The notes: generated from the letters alone by a model not told the origin. Positions 1 to 13,155 are shown, numbered from the stretch's first letter. The stretch: 64,000 nucleotides of DNA from Epiperipatus broadwayi (GCA_028023455.1 JAQFVV010006221.1:1432001-1496000), one strand, 5' to 3'. Numbers and translations are program-made.

Positions 1-162
1 CTAAGTTTATTTTTCTTATTGTATATTTTTAGTAATGTAATAGTGCCTCCCCTCCCCCTCCGTTCATGTAGAAAGATTATTTATTAACATTTATTTTAAA
101 TGCAATCTTTTTTTTAAAAAAAAATGTTTTTCTTTTGATTTGAAATCATGTGGGTGTACGTA
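1..162. other. AT-rich sequence, nothing recognised
   Basis: Low-complexity AT-rich DNA with a short pyrimidine tract near position 50. No coding or RNA feature is visible. Confidence 0.5.
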
Positions 163-323
163 TTCCTGAAAGTTTGTGATGATGGTATTTTAGTTGCACT
201 ATTTTCATCATCTAATATAAGTGTTGAATGTTTAGAAAAATTAATCTTTATTTAAATAATCCAAGTACTGTACATTATATTTAAATAAAGTTTAATTTTT
301 CTAAAGACATTCAACACTTATAT
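163..323. repeat. Short fold-back repeat, member of a three-copy family
   Basis: Arms at about 216-258 and 279-323 are near-perfect inverted repeats (AAGTGTTGAATGTTTAG and its complement). The left flank TGATGATGGTATTTTAGTTG is also found near 5890 and 43360, so this is a dispersed element and not a chance hairpin. The copy at 43.4 kb is the fullest. Confidence 0.65.
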
Positions 324-1859
324 GTATATAGTATTATAGATTTAGTAATTAATTATATATATTATTATATATATTTTAAGTTTATACATTCTATATTCAA
401 AATATGAAATACAGCACTAACATTGTGTTTTATGAATAAAATATTGTATGTGCTATACAATGTACTTTTGCTTTTGGGTAAAATGAATTTAAAATATCTA
501 TTCTCTGATGTTACCAGTGATGCAAAATTCAAGATGTCTGCCAAAAAATTTTTTTCCTGATTGTTATAGTAGTGGGTACAAATTGATGATGATCGCTATT
601 GTGAAATATTGTTAAATAGCCAATCACTAAGAAGGGTAAAGGTGTGTATATATATATTGTAATGCTTGCAACAACTAAGTTGTAAAAACACTATACATAT
701 ATATATATATGCATTACATATGTTTTGAATAGTTTAAATATATAGCTTAAAAATAGGTTTTTAAGAATAAATTAAAAATATTGCATTAGATTTTTTTAGA
801 GTAGATTTGTTTTTATTAAGAATATGGGTGGAGAAAGACTCCTGTTTAGATAAAGATTTAGAACCCACTCTTTTTTTTATAATTGAAAAAAAAGAGGAAA
901 ATAAATGTTAAGAGATTTTAAAATAAAACTTTCAATAAACAATAAAATTAAGTAATTAAGGTAATCTTGTAAACTATCTCATTGACAGGAAAGCACTTAA
1001 ATTTTGGAAATATTCCTGGGCAATAAGATAGTAGATTAATCTAAGAGAAGATTAGATAAATAAATTTTACTTAAAAAAATTAAAACTGAAATTTTGATAA
1101 AAGTGGACAATAGGAGAGGTAGGTATAAAAGTAGTAGCTTGTCTATTGTTATTATGATAATTCCTCCAATTTTGTGTGTAATGTAGTCAACAAGATCATC
1201 AGAGAATGTTATTTTGAACTGTGTAAAATCTAAAAGTAAAAGTTGTAAAAGCAATGACATGTGTTGCTAAAGAACTTCAGGGGTGTTGGTAGGGCTTTCA
1301 TGTCCCAGGTCCCCAGCACCATCAGTTTCTCTCACCTGAGATCAGTGCCTCAACCATAATATAGACTGCTGCATGCTCTCTCCTATTGTCATTCAGAAGC
1401 ATGGAAAGAAACTAAGGAAAGTCACCACTGAAGACCAAATGGCAACTATGAGGAAAATCAGAAATGAAAGGAAATATACTGACTGCCAAAAAATGATGTC
1501 TTCTTCCCATTAAAAAACCTTGATAAATATAAACATTCTAAGTTGTAAATTGTCTAGACCCCATTAAAAAAAATGGATTATTAAAAGGATGGATGATCAA
1601 TATTATAAATGATATTGAATGTTAGATAATTATTATATGTGTATTTTATTAGATTATAAATATACATGTGTTATTAAAATATTTAATCGATTGTGTGCAT
1701 ATGAATAAAAAGTGTTTATTTAAATGATGCTGGTTTATTTTTCTCTTTTAACTGCATCACTATGATTATAAGATTATAATTATTTCCATGCACTTATTAT
1801 TAATGCATTGGGTCCCATGTTCAAGATTTTGAAGCTATCCTGGATAAGTATCAAGTGCT
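324..1859. other. AT-rich non-coding stretch
   Basis: Contains short TA-rich runs (near 650 and 700) and a slightly less AT-rich patch at about 1270-1500 without an open frame or splice context I can defend. A 74-codon minus-strand frame at 1036-1260 has low-complexity composition and looks like chance. Confidence 0.5.
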
Positions 1860-1869
1860 GGGTTCATGT

Positions 1870-1985
1870 TCCCTTTGTCCAGGCATGCTGGCTATATAAG
1901 GTTTATAAGGCAGATGGCACCTGAGATTCATCTCAAAACAAATAAAGTGCTTTGAATGATTGGTGTTTCCCAGTAGTGTGGAGGG
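1870..1985 (+). repeat. Possible LTR or promoter-like remnant
   Basis: TATATAAG at 1893-1900 is followed some 40 bases later by AATAAA at 1941-1946, in a patch of higher GC than its surroundings. This order and spacing is seen in compact LTRs (TATA box, short R region, poly-A signal). I find no paired second copy or coding region, so it could be a solo LTR fragment or chance. Confidence 0.3.
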
Positions 1986-3780
1986 ATGCCATGGTCAGTA
2001 AAAATGGATGGGGCTGTGCATTTGTGTAACCTCAATTTAGTCATAGGTGTCATTGATGTTTAATATATCAATGATATTCTACCCCTCTGCTTGAATGTGT
2101 GAATACTGGGGTGAAGATGTGGTAAATGAATAGAAAAACAATAATAATGTTTGTTTTAAACAGTATGTATTGCTAAATGTCAAAATGTTAACAGTACAAT
2201 TCATTGATAAAAATATGTAGTCAGTCAACAAATGTAGACAGTTAAAATAGTAACATGAATATTCAATAAATAAATATAATGAATAATAGTTATAATTTAA
2301 TTTTTATTTAAACCCTGTGATCATTATATATATATATATATATTGTGATGGTACAAACATTACAATATTGCATATAAATAGTAAGCTTTTGACTAATAAA
2401 TAAGTTCTTTTTTAACAAAAAGCTGTGAAATACAAAATAATGGTTATGAAATAAAAGTTAACAAATTAATTAAATAAATTATGCACTTAATTTGCTTCTC
2501 ATGAAAAAATATTAAAAAGAGAAACTGTTCAAAATGAGTACTTTGTTCAAGGAAGAAAAGCTAATACTAAGTGAACATACAATTGTTTTGTTATTCTCCA
2601 TATGTGCTATAAAAACTGAATAATGTGGTATAATAAAAAAATTAAATATTATCTAAGATAAATAATTATTATTTATTTGTAAAATCTAAATGTGAAAATG
2701 GATATAAAATATTGTAAATTTAAATCAAGCTGCAATAATTTTAATGATTTTATTTTAAATTTATAATAATTCAGTAAAAATGAAATTTTGTAACTTTGAA
2801 AAATAATTTTAATTTAAAACAAAAATATTAAAACTTAAAGCATGCTTAAATATAACTAAAATAATGATTGAAATTGTTCTACTAACTATACTATGGAAAA
2901 TAGTCATTATATAACAGTAGCACTGAAGTGAGTAGTGAAATAAACCAATTGTACCAATTGCAAATAATCATATAAAACTGTAGCCTGCAGGACCATTTCA
3001 TTATTTTATTTCTAGAGTTTTAAACATACCTTTCTCTCTTATAATGTGCCAAACTGAATATAAGATACTTGCCACAAAATTTCTATGTGAAATGGTGAGC
3101 TTTAACTATTGAAAGAGAAGTTACCTAAATATAAGAATAAGAAAAATTTTTTAAAGAAAGGAAAGCACTCATTAGAAAGCAAAGTCTGTAAACAATTGAA
3201 CTTTGAAAGATACATACAAATTTTCAAATAAGTCTGATGTCCAAAACTGAAACTGAAACTCAGCCTGGATGGAGTATTTTTTGGTTTATTTATTTTGCTT
3301 TAATCGAAATTGTCATTTTTTTATTGCTAATTTTAGTTATATTTAGGAGTGTTTTTTATTCTAGTATGTATCATTTGTTATTTAGTACTATTAATATGTA
3401 AAACATTTTTTAATTATTACTTTTTGCAAGTTAAGTGGGATTATAAACCTGTATCTATCCTTTGGGGAAAAAAGGAGAATCCATCTTGCTTACCCATAAT
3501 TCATTTTATTATTTGTTTATGTAAATATAAAGCTACTATCTCTGAATAGACTGTGCTTTTGAAAGAATATCAGAATTTTCTATGTAAATAATTTTGAATT
3601 AACATATTTCAAAATAGAAATCTGGGATTCATTAGAACTTTGAATAATAAATGCATTTTAGTTTTAAAATTTGTATTTTTAATTTCCACTATGGATATTG
3701 ACATATATGACAACAGTTTTGTTAATTATTTGATTCATAAAATGTTTATTTGGACACATTTAAATATTAAGTTGTTTTAC
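1986..3780. other. AT-rich non-coding stretch with a TA microsatellite
   Basis: Holds a (TA)n run at about 2324-2342 and otherwise low-complexity AT-rich DNA. The open frame at 3349-3549 is hydrophobic low-complexity translation without homology I recognise. Confidence 0.5.
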
Positions 3781-4620
3781 AATAGCATGTTGAAACTGCC
3801 GGAGGGTGTTATTTCTATGCTAGTGCACAGAAATATGCCATTTAGGTGGCTTCCGCCACTATTGAATGTTCTATTTCTAACGCGTAAGCCTAGAAATAGT
3901 CCATTGATATGGGGGGAGGGTACCGGCTGCTGTGTTTATTTCTATGCTAATGCACAGAAACATGACATTTAGCCAATCTGCTGCAGAAGCTATTGTTTCA
4001 GCTTACAGCTCAGATTCGGGCTAAGCATTTCGGATGTGCGATCACATTTCATTTTTGTTTATAGTATTGTCTGAGGGTGGCTGAAATTATGATTGTCAAA
4101 ACTATTTTAATAATCATTAAGACCACCTCCCCCTCTATCTCGCATGTTTTAGGAAGGTCTACTAACAATTATCAACAGAGTCGCATGCTTCCCTAGCCCC
4201 CATTTCCTGCTGAAAAAATGGGCCAAGTGTAGTTAAAAGCGCGATTCCGATCAAATCACGCTCTAAGTCATGTTTCGTGTGACAACAACTGTGAGATAAT
4301 TAATCGAATAGCTGAAATAGAACAACTTGTTTCTGAATGTCAAAGAAATAAGGATTCTTCTCTGACTGCTGGAACCGGCTTATCAAACAAAACAGCTTGA
4401 AGCTGCATGCCTGCTGTTTTTTTCTCTGAAGAGCCCAAAAAGTTGCTTTTAATTGCCATATATATTGATGTTTTTGGGGGTTCTGTTAGCAATTGGAAAC
4501 ACCCTTCCCCCCCCCTTTTCCCCTCTCTCAAAGTTGGACTTTGGCTTGTAAATGTTACCGTTAAATGGACAATAGATTTATTTATAATTTATCAAAATAA
4601 AACAAAACAAACCGAAAAAA
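3781..4620. repeat. GC-richer patch with a 33-bp direct repeat
   Basis: Two 33-base direct repeats lie at 3812-3844 and 3939-3971, 127 bases apart, with only a few mismatches; each contains the internally palindromic core TTTCTATGC(T/A)AGTGCACAGAAA in part. The surrounding sequence is clearly less AT-rich than the window and includes a run of C at about 4507-4516. A 110-codon frame at 3640-3972 runs through both repeats but shows no domain. Identity unknown; an old transposon or regulatory patch is possible. Confidence 0.45.
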
Positions 4621-5095
4621 AAAAAAGAAGTAGTTGAATCGGCTGATTTTTTGTTTGTCATACAATACCAAACCAAAAATAGAAGGGTTTAATGAGAAGA
4701 ATAAAAACAAACAAAAGATTGGTTAACTACTTTTTAAAAATCATTTTTAATCGAGGTTTTTTTTTTTGGTTTTTTTGTTTGGGGTAGCCAAAATAGATTT
4801 GATAGCCACCATACTTTTTAAATGTGATAAACAACAACAAAAAAATATGTAGACGGGAAAAAAAAAAAATCCGTCCACTTTGAAAATATAAATAATGAAA
4901 AGAATCAAAACCAAAAAAAATTAAGTACTTTTTTTGTAAATTCATTTATTTGTAATTTTTTTTATGCATTTGTTTATTTTTTTTTTTTGGTCCTGTTTAA
5001 AAAATTTGATTTGATATTACTTTTATAAATGTGATAAACAAAAAAAAAAAACCAAAGCCAACAAAAGAAAAGAAAAGAAACCTGGCCCGGCAACA
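4590..5095. repeat. Cluster of A and T homopolymer tracts
   Basis: Many runs of 8-12 A or T occur on both strands, with AAATGTGATAAACAA present twice (near 4820 and 5027), suggesting a small duplicated, poly-A-bearing insertion cluster. Confidence 0.4.
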
Positions 5096-5876
5096 TTATA
5101 TTTATCTTTGTTTACAAACCGAGCCTGCCCTCCGGCCGTTTCAACACGCTATTGTAAAACAACCAAATATTATTTTATAAAATTATTTATTTCATTAAAT
5201 TTAAAGCTTTGCAGTTCTTTATTCTGAATTCTATTCATTGTTTAAAGTATATAATATTACTTGATATGTGTGGTAATTTGATATTAATTTTTAAATTTAC
5301 CATAGTATAATTAATTGCCATCGTTAATAAATTTAACATTATGGAAAATAATGGTAAGAATAAGGTTAGGATAGATTAGTAATAAAATAGCCATGCCAAA
5401 AATTACAAGATTATAAAAATAAAATTAGAATCGGGAAATAATATTTAATTTTCTTGTGTTTCTTAATAATAATAATTGATTCCATTAAATATTTTTTATT
5501 TATTAAATAATAATATGAAAATTCTAAACATTTTTTTAAAATAATAAATGTGGCTATTTATAAATTTGTTAATGGTTACTTGTAAAAGAGAGAGAAAATT
5601 ATAAAATAATAGAAATAATTTCTTTTGTTATCTCTTTTCAATAACTTTATTTCCTAATTTTAATTTTGAAAAAAGAACTAAGAAAAAGAAGGTTTTCTCT
5701 TCAGTAAGTTATTGATAAGTTTTAATATTAACTTTTAAAAAATGATGAGTGGTAAATAGGCAAAATTTTATTGTTATCAGATTTTTAAAAGAAAAGGACA
5801 AAAATAATTTTAATTAATAATAATATTTTTAAGTTGTTTTTTACTTTTCTCTCTATCTTTCTAGAATAAAAAGTAA
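5096..5876. other. AT-rich non-coding stretch
   Basis: Nothing recognised on either strand. Confidence 0.5.
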
Positions 5877-5970
5877 TGTTCCCTGAAGTTTGGTAATAAT
5901 GGTGTTTAGTTGTATTTATATATTAGACTATTTCCATCATCTAATATGAATAGTGAAAGTCTTTATGTTG
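5877..5970 (+). repeat. Half-copy of the 163/43376 fold-back family
   Basis: GAAGTTTGGTAATAATGGTG followed by TATTAGACTATTTCCATCAT matches the left arms at about 165 and 43350; the opposite arm is missing. Confidence 0.55.
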
Positions 5971-6065
5971 TTCAAATCAAAGGATAATTAAAAAATTATC
6001 TTATTTTTTGGCATAAGGAAAAAACAACTTTAGGGAAAACTTTATGACTGAATTTCTTTTAATTA

Positions 6066-6182
6066 AAGTTAAGAGTGGTTACCACTCTTTTCTTGTTAAA
6101 TCGTTGTCCCAGTATTTACGATCTGATTGGCTATTAATAATCACAAGCGCTGAGAGACTTGCACTCTCTCGTAAGTTAATTT
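6066..6182 (+). repeat. Dispersed ~110-bp repeat, copy 1
   Basis: CCACTCTTTTCTTGTTAAAT, then GATCTGATTGGCTA and GCACTCTCTC are shared in order with 35858-35968. It includes a GATTGGCTA (CCAAT-box-like) motif, so it could be the end of a longer element with promoter activity; that is inference. Confidence 0.6.
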
Positions 6183-6569
6183 AATTAAAAAAGAAACCAA
6201 ATAACTTGACAACCTTTTTGTTAAAAATAGACTCAATTGGTCAGGGTTTAATGTAGGCATGTTTGAGAAAATATGTGATTGGATGGATATAGGATTGTTC
6301 CAAAAATAATATGGCGGTTAAGTAAAAGCAGTAGACCTGATTGTTTTGTGTAGAACAGACATTGTTCATCAAGCTGTTGAAGAAAACAGTAGGAGCAGTT
6401 CATCTTGATTTAGCTGTTGAAAAACAGAAGTAACAGTCCAACTATAAAAAGAACAGTGAGAAATAGATTTAGTAATCTGAAGTAAGACTCATCTCATTAT
6501 AGTAAAAAAAAGATTTTTAAAATGGATTTGAACAGCACCATGTGGTAAATTTTAACTAAAAGCAGCACA

Positions 6570-6665
6570 ACATGTTCATTAAAGAAAATGTATAAAAATC
6601 CAAACTGCAATAAATCTTGCTTTCATCCAAAAGCACATCTGTCTCATGTGTATTAGACTGACCTG
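6570..6665 (+). repeat. Possible LTR/promoter remnant
   Basis: TATAAAAA at 6590 and AATAAA at 6609, then a short unique tail, resembling a compact LTR core. It is 400 bases downstream of the dispersed repeat at 6066. No partner copy seen. Confidence 0.25.
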
Positions 6666-7907
6666 TAAATTATTATATTAGAAAAGTGAAAAAATTCAAC
6701 CTGTGTGAAACCTGAAAATATTCTACTGTAAAAGTGAATAACTTGAATTATGAACATTACCCTGGAAATATGTTTTAATGGAAAAGCTTATAAGAAGAAA
6801 ACCAACATGAAAAAACCTGAAAATTACCAAAGAAGAATTCAAAAGAAAAACAAAACCATGATAATCTAAGGTATTGTGTAATGTGTACATTATATGTACC
6901 TTATATCTACATTTATGGATGAGCTTTTAAATTAATAATAATTAATGATAGTGAATAAATTGTTACTATCTTTTTAATTGAAACGTGTTTTTTTTTCCTT
7001 ATCTTATTTTCCCCCCAAAATGTAATTGTATACTAGCTTTTAATTTTACAAGAAAAATGAAAAAAAGTTTTAGCTAATTTAATTTTTATTTTATCTTTTA
7101 AATGTTGATTTACAATTTCAATCATTGAATGACTGAAATAATTCTATTTAAAGTCAAAATTAATTAAATAAAAATTTATTGCCATAATTATTTATCTTCA
7201 AGCTTTACTCTTTCCCTCTTGGAACATTTATTGCAGACATTGCTGGATGCAAGAGGCAGTCATTAAGTGTGAAAAGAAAAACAATATGACTTCCAGGTAG
7301 TAGTCATGAGGGATAGGTTAAACACTGATTTATAAAAAAAAGTTTGATGTCACAAAGATTAAATATAAATTATATATATAAAGAATTATTAAGCTTGTGA
7401 ATTATTGCTCTAAATTTCAATTAAATGGATACAAACCTGAAGATTATTATAGATTCTAAGACATATTACTTTCATTAACATTTATGCACAAATAGCCATG
7501 AATATACTAAGCATACTTGTATGCATGTTTAAATGAATCAAAAAAATAAATACAAAGTTTTAATTGAGATATAAAAAAAAAGATTAAAATAAAACTTTAA
7601 ATTTATGGTGTGGAGTATTTTTGACACAATAAAAATGCATATATAAATTATTTTAATAAGCATTATAATTGAAAATTCTTATTTAGAATGATCTTGTGAA
7701 GACTATCCTCAACTAACCATTGATAATATGAGTGCTAGGAGAGAGCATTTGTAAATTTTCCATTCAGGAGTATAATTTCTTTTAGAAGTTATTTGTGTGC
7801 ATGTAGAAATCAGTGATAATAGGAGCAAATGAACACCTTCATCTTTGCCTTGAGTGGAATTACTATATTCTATATTAGAACCAAGTTATATTGCTACAAA
7901 ATAATAA
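6666..7907. other. AT-rich stretch without recognised genes
   Basis: A patch at 7231-7305 has an AG before and GTAGT after a short open segment, but no conserved protein emerges from it. Otherwise nothing recognised. Confidence 0.45.
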
Positions 7908-8160
7908 AATCACCAAACATCACATGATCACTATTCTTTGACTGTTTGAGAGTAGCATTAAATCCTAAGTTCTAAGTGCAGTGCTCTCAGATCCAAGGCT
8001 CCTCCCTTATGAAAGCCACAAGCTAGAAACTAATCTGGGGATATTAAATGAATAGGCACTAGATAGGGATTTTATGCACAAGCCTCTCTGGCATCCATTG
8101 ATTACTCTGGTTTGCACTGAGTAGCAGTTCTGTATGGAGTTTTGCCTCTGTGTGTACAAA
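7908..8160 (+). mobile_element. Hammerhead fold-back repeat (family HF), truncated copy
   Basis: One arm of the HF family: CATCACATGATCACTATT at the left, then CTCTCAGATCCAAGGCTCCT, the ribozyme-like region at 7991-8049, GGCACTAGATAGGGATTTTA and the terminal GTATGGAGTTTTGCCT. The ribozyme core is decayed here (CTTATGA for CTGATGA; GTC became ATC). The minus-strand open frame across 8007-8195 is the repeat, not a gene. Confidence 0.7.
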
Positions 8161-9622
8161 AGATTACATAAATTTAAAGAAATAAAATTTTTCATTTGAC
8201 CAACAATCTAATGAATGAAGCTATAAACTTATGCATCAATCTAAAATATATTTGCCACAAAAATGCCTGGACAATAAATAAATAATTATAGTAATAAAAA
8301 GAAGTTGGACCTGAACAGGGAGCCTTTTTTTACATACTGTAACAGAGAACATGTATATAAAGATGAGAATATAGATAATTTTAAAAAATAAACTCAAAAA
8401 TGGTTCAAGCATACAGAGAAAATAAATGTACCTCTACATTAACATTTGATACCAATTAAATAATAAATTACAACTATACACCAAATACTTTTTTGATTCC
8501 TAACATATAGCTTTTATTTCTATCTTTAACTACTTAATAATCTGAATGCTGTTTATGTCTAGTGTGAGAGAACAGTTGTATGTGAAACAGATTTGAATTT
8601 GGTTGCACTATAAATATTTAATTATTTATGAAATTAGAAATAAGACAATGGTTAAAATTTTAATAGAGCTTAGTTTAATATAGCATGGTTAAATAATCCT
8701 TAAAAAATTATTTGTTTATGTAAAACATTTCATTATTTTTGTCAATTATTTATATGCTGTATAATATAAAAACAATCAACAAAAAAGATAAAATTAAAAT
8801 AAATGCATATGTAATTAAGCCAATTGTGAAATAAGACAATTGTTTGTTAATAACAAAGTTCTAAAAGAAGAAAAAATAATAGAACAGTTTTTAAATGCTT
8901 TTATTCTTTGTTTGTTAAATTTTGATCTTTTTCCAAGTTAGAATGAAATTTTAAAATTAAGGTTTAATATATTTTAATTCAATACAATTGCTTGAAATCT
9001 GGTAGGTAACTAAATAATACTAATTTAATCCACATGGGACACTTATCTTTTCAGTAGGTTGCCTAGCTTCTTAGATATGAAATAGAGAATAGGAAAATAT
9101 TTACAATATTCAATAATTTATATAACACAATTAAAAATTATTCTTAGAACTTTTATTTGTTTTAAATAATACTTGTATGAGGGCATATAAAGATTTTTTT
9201 TCAATTTAATAACTTTTTCATAATATTTTAAAATTGATATTTAATATATCTAAGTTCAATATAACTTGTTGAAATTTTGTACATTTGTTTAAAATGTTCA
9301 TAAAAGTAATATGACTAATTATTTTTTAAGTAGATCACTTAGTTTCTTAGATAGGAAGAGTGGTGGAATGTTTTAAATAATGTTCACTATCAGTTTTATT
9401 CATTACAATTGCAAGATTCATTTAAATGATAAGAAAATTATTTAGGAATATAGTTTTGTTAAGCCTTTTTTTAAAAAAAATTCAAATAAAAAGAAAAAAA
9501 TGTCAACAACAATTTTAAATAGAAAACTTACTGATTTCTTGTACATATATAATTATGTACACAAATATAATATAATATGTACATAAAGTGTACCTATTGA
9601 CTTACTGCAGTAATATCTAGGG

Positions 9623-9653
<31 letters not shown>

Positions 9654-10140
9654 ATATGTTTGAAGTTAATTTAAAGTAAAATTACATGTATTAAATAAAA
9701 TTCATTTACAATTTAGTTTTGGTAAAAAAAATTTTTTAAAAAATAAAAAATTTCCAATTAAAATAAAAATTTAAACACTTTTTACTTAAAAAAGTATTTC
9801 ATATTTTTAATCACTTATATATACATACATTATTATGTACTTATACTAAATAAGTATAATAATGTGTAAGTCCATCTTTATTGTTAAAATGTTAACTTGA
9901 TACCAGTTTGAAATTGTTGATTGTTATTGATATTAGGATTGTCTAAGCATTGACTGTTTTTTAATGATATACTAAATAAGATATGGGTATACATTTTAAC
10001 TAATAGCAGAAATATTTAGTGATATATATGTATATATAACAACTATAAGTGTCCAATAAATTTAAAGTATGATATAATTCTACATTTTCATTTACTGTGC
10101 TAATATTAAAAACTTAAAAATAATAAAGATAATTTTTTTT
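8161..10140. other. AT-rich stretch with dinucleotide microsatellite
   Basis: (AT)n(AC)n at 9622-9652. No gene or other repeat recognised. Confidence 0.5.
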
Positions 10141-10415
10141 ATATTAAATGCTTTTATTGACTGCACACTAAAAAACAAAAAAATAATTTTCTTCAACCAC
10201 AATTAGGGTTTTTAGATTTAACTTGAAATGAAAGCATGGGAGTCCCGAAATGAATTAAGTCAATCTCTATTTTTTATAATAAAGGATTGACTTAATTAAT
10301 TTCTGTCTCCCTCCTCCCCAATGCTTTTATTTCAAATTAAATCTAAAAACCCCAATTGTGGTTGAAGAAAGCTTTTTTTGCTTTTTAATGCACGATCAAT
10401 AAAAGCATTTAATAT
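10141..10415. mobile_element. 275-bp fold-back/MITE-like element
   Basis: Inverted arms begin ATATTAAATGCTTTTATTGA and end with its complement; inner arm sequence GGTTTTTAGATTTAA also pairs. The centre holds GGATTGACTTAATT and its partner TTAAGTCAATCTC, giving a second, inner palindrome. No coding capacity. Likely a non-autonomous DNA element. Confidence 0.7.
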
Positions 10416-11522
10416 AGAACATTTTTTTATCTCTATTATTTTTTTTTATAAATTTTAGAACAGTTTTTATTTTGAAAACTTTTATTTTTTGAAATATAAA
10501 GTCAAGATATCTGTGATATCAAAATTCCCAACATGCATTGCTGAATTTTAAAAAGATTCCCCAAGGAGTACTACTATAATGTTATGAATGAAGTTGCTTT
10601 CCAATATTGTCTTATTTTTAAAGAATTTTTGTCCTGAAAGTTATATTTTAAATTGATGTTTTTTTATATATTACAAGTAAATAAATGTGCAAATAATAGT
10701 AAACTTCATTATCACCAATACAAAAAGGGGATACATATGATGATTATAAATGATTATCAATTGGTCTTAAGAATTAAGATATTAAGTGAAAAGTTAAAAC
10801 TTTATGGAACCAGTCACAAATAAAATAGTATATTATACACAAATAATTCATTTGATAAACTTTTTTTTTCACATTTACTTAGACTCTCACTTTTTTTAAT
10901 ATATAAAGTGCTTTTCTTAAATTAATATTTTATCATCTCGTTTGTAGTAATCGTTAAAAAAATAATTGAATAGTTCATTGCTCAAAAGTTTATAAAAAGT
11001 TCAAACATGAGAAGTGACTGAGGTAGGCTATGTACAATAAAGTATGTAAGATATAATAATTATTATAAGGGCTAATAATCAGAAATATATCTTTTTACTT
11101 CATTTCTGTTGCTTGATTAAACATTATTTAAATAACATTTTCAATTAAATGAAAACATTTATAATTTAATGAAAATAATATAATGTTTATTAATATTTTT
11201 CATCATTAAAGAATAAGTATAAATAAAGATAGAGAAAGTGTAGTGTTATAACATATCTATCATTTAATTCGTAGTCCTTAAATGTTTCAATGTTAAGTAA
11301 AGATCTCTCCAACAACCTTTTAAAACAGTTTTTTTTACAATCAATATTGGCTGATTTTATGAATTGGCAGTGACTAGATATCTTCCAAAAATTTCAAATC
11401 TGATTAAAATCTGAAAAGACAATTAAATTTCACTCAGTGTAAATTCAAATCCACATCACACAAAAGATAGGCATATATGCCACAAGTACATTATAAGGCC
11501 TTTTGTTAAAAATAAATTTAAG
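10416..11522. other. AT-rich stretch, nothing recognised
   Basis: No open frame or repeat recognised. Confidence 0.5.
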
Positions 11523-11524
11523 TA

Positions 11525-12425
11525 CACCTGGGTCTCATTTTATGTGGTAGATAGGTTCCTCAGAAAACGTGCACAAAAGAAATCGCACAAAAATAGACTT
11601 ACCTTGAAAAATGGGGGATAGGTTCTGTAATTTTCAAAATCGCATAAAAGCAAAGCAACAAGGAAAAATTACTTTAAAATTTGCATTAAAAAAATAAGGA
11701 AATAAAGTATGACTAATAAAAAATTTCAAATATTTGAAAAAAATTAATACAAGACAAACTTTTTTTACTTTTTTTATTAACTACAGTATTTAACTTTACA
11801 TTTTTTCATACATACTTTAATCATTACCACTGTTTGACAATATGCGTTCATTTGTGAACTAATAAGAAATCAGATTCGTGATGTGATTACAACTAGCGCC
11901 ACTTTCAGTCTTGCGCTGTGTTAATGGTTTTCTGTTTCTATATTAAAAAAATGAGATCGCAATCAAAACAAAAAAATTATACATTATCATTAGAAAGATT
12001 ATTTTCCGTTTATAAAATCAATAAAATCTTCGTTATTATTTATTTTAAAAATCTAAAAAAATATTTATTTCTGTTAATATCTTACAAAATACATTTTAAA
12101 AGTTTAACATTTTTGAATATTTATTGTGATATTTTTATATGTAAGTATAAATCTATTATTATTATTTATTAATTAGTATAAGTCGATTATTTATATAGAA
12201 GCTAAGATTTTAAATACAGCTTCAGGCCATATTCACATTAGCTGCTAATATAACATTATATTTTTGAAAAAAAAAAAAAAATTTCAAGACAAAATAAGTT
12301 ATTATTATTTTTAATTTCTTGATATCTAATAAATATAGTGAAATATGAAAGATATTAAGAAGAAACATGAATTGCATAACTTCAAAATCACATTAAAATA
12401 ATCCGCATAAAACGAGACCCAGGTG
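11525..12425. mobile_element. Non-autonomous TIR DNA transposon, pogo/Tigger-like, copy 1
   Basis: Starts CACCTGGGTCTCATTTTATG and ends CATAAAACGAGACCCAGGTG, about 20-bp terminal inverted repeats, flanked by TA on both sides (11523-11524 and 12426-12427), the target duplication of the Tc1/mariner/pogo group. The subterminal text (GGTAGATAGGTTCC) resembles Tigger-type ends. No transposase frame. Copy 2 lies at 48993-50030 and aligns along its length. Relative to copy 2, this copy lacks about 50 bp near 11930, between short TTTCT repeats, and lacks copy 2's LINE insertion. Confidence 0.85.
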
Positions 12426-12537
12426 TATATAGATATACTGTAGATGTTGATCTCCAAATTTTAATAAAACAATAAAAAGCTAAACATGTCTATACATATA
12501 ACTAATTAATTGTTTTATATTTGTTTTATTTTTTTAG

Positions 12538-12703
12538 ATTTTATAGAAGTGCCTTGGAATGTGCTTCAGAAGGTATTACTAATACCATATCATTAGTAAC
12601 TAATACTGCTGCCCATTTAATTGCTATATTTGCCGCTATGGCGCTTATTGGAAAAGTTTTAGACTGGTTGGTTTTTTTAGTTAATATATCTGGCGTTTTT
12701 GAG
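12538..12703 (+). CDS. SLC28-type concentrative nucleoside transporter, exon A (partial gene)
   Basis: Internal exon of a sodium- or proton-coupled concentrative nucleoside transporter, a multi-pass plasma-membrane protein that imports nucleosides. The 166-base exon follows a T-rich tract ending in TAG and ends in GAG followed by the donor GTATGT. It reads ALECASEGI, then SLVTNTAAHLIAI, then KVLDWLVFLVNISGVFE, matching the family segment with an EAAS-G motif, S-LVANIA-NLIAF and a W-G stretch ending in FE. An upstream in-frame ATG at 12521 lies in the polypyrimidine tract and is not a start. Odd: the Asn usual in the NIA-NLIAF helix is His here. The exon starts after two bases of a split codon and ends in phase 0, which fits the next exon. 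Family assignment is from remembered family sequence, not a search. Confidence 0.85.
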
Positions 12704-13155
12704 GTATGTTATTTATATTATTATTAGAATAATTTTGTCTTGACTAATTTATTTACACATTGATAAATTGTATTATGTTTATTAAATATTTCTATTAAAA
12801 ATTATTTCATGTATATGTATTTTTTGCTTTTCGTATATAAATATAAGATGGATAAATTTAGAACTATGTGGGATGACGAATTATGCATATTTTTTATGTT
12901 TGTCTTTAAAAATATATGACTTTAAGTGTAAAGATTTCCATTATAATGATTACAGCATGAATTTTCTATGCACATGATCTTGAATTTAAACTGGTTGAAC
13001 CTTGAAGACTTCAATCAAATAGCTGAGAATTAGTCAAACAAGCTTAATATTTTTTCAATTACCATAACCAAGTTATCTTTTCATCCACTACTAATCAGTC
13101 AATAAATGAGTATATAACAAGTAACTGGAGAATAAACTCTCATGACAATAAGTCT
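12704..13155. other. Intron sequence, AT-rich
   Basis: Start of the intron after exon A; no feature recognised. Confidence 0.5.

Noticed and set aside
3640-3972. 110-codon plus-strand frame
   Set aside because: Runs through two direct repeats and AT-rich sequence, with no recognisable domain.
7231-7305. Short exon between an AG and a GTAGT
   Set aside because: Only ~20 codons open in one frame, no resemblance to transporter sequence, and no neighbour exon.
12521-12537. ATG at 12521 as the start of the transporter frame
   Set aside because: It lies in the T-rich tract just before the splice acceptor, and the exon matches the middle of a long protein, so it is not a start codon.
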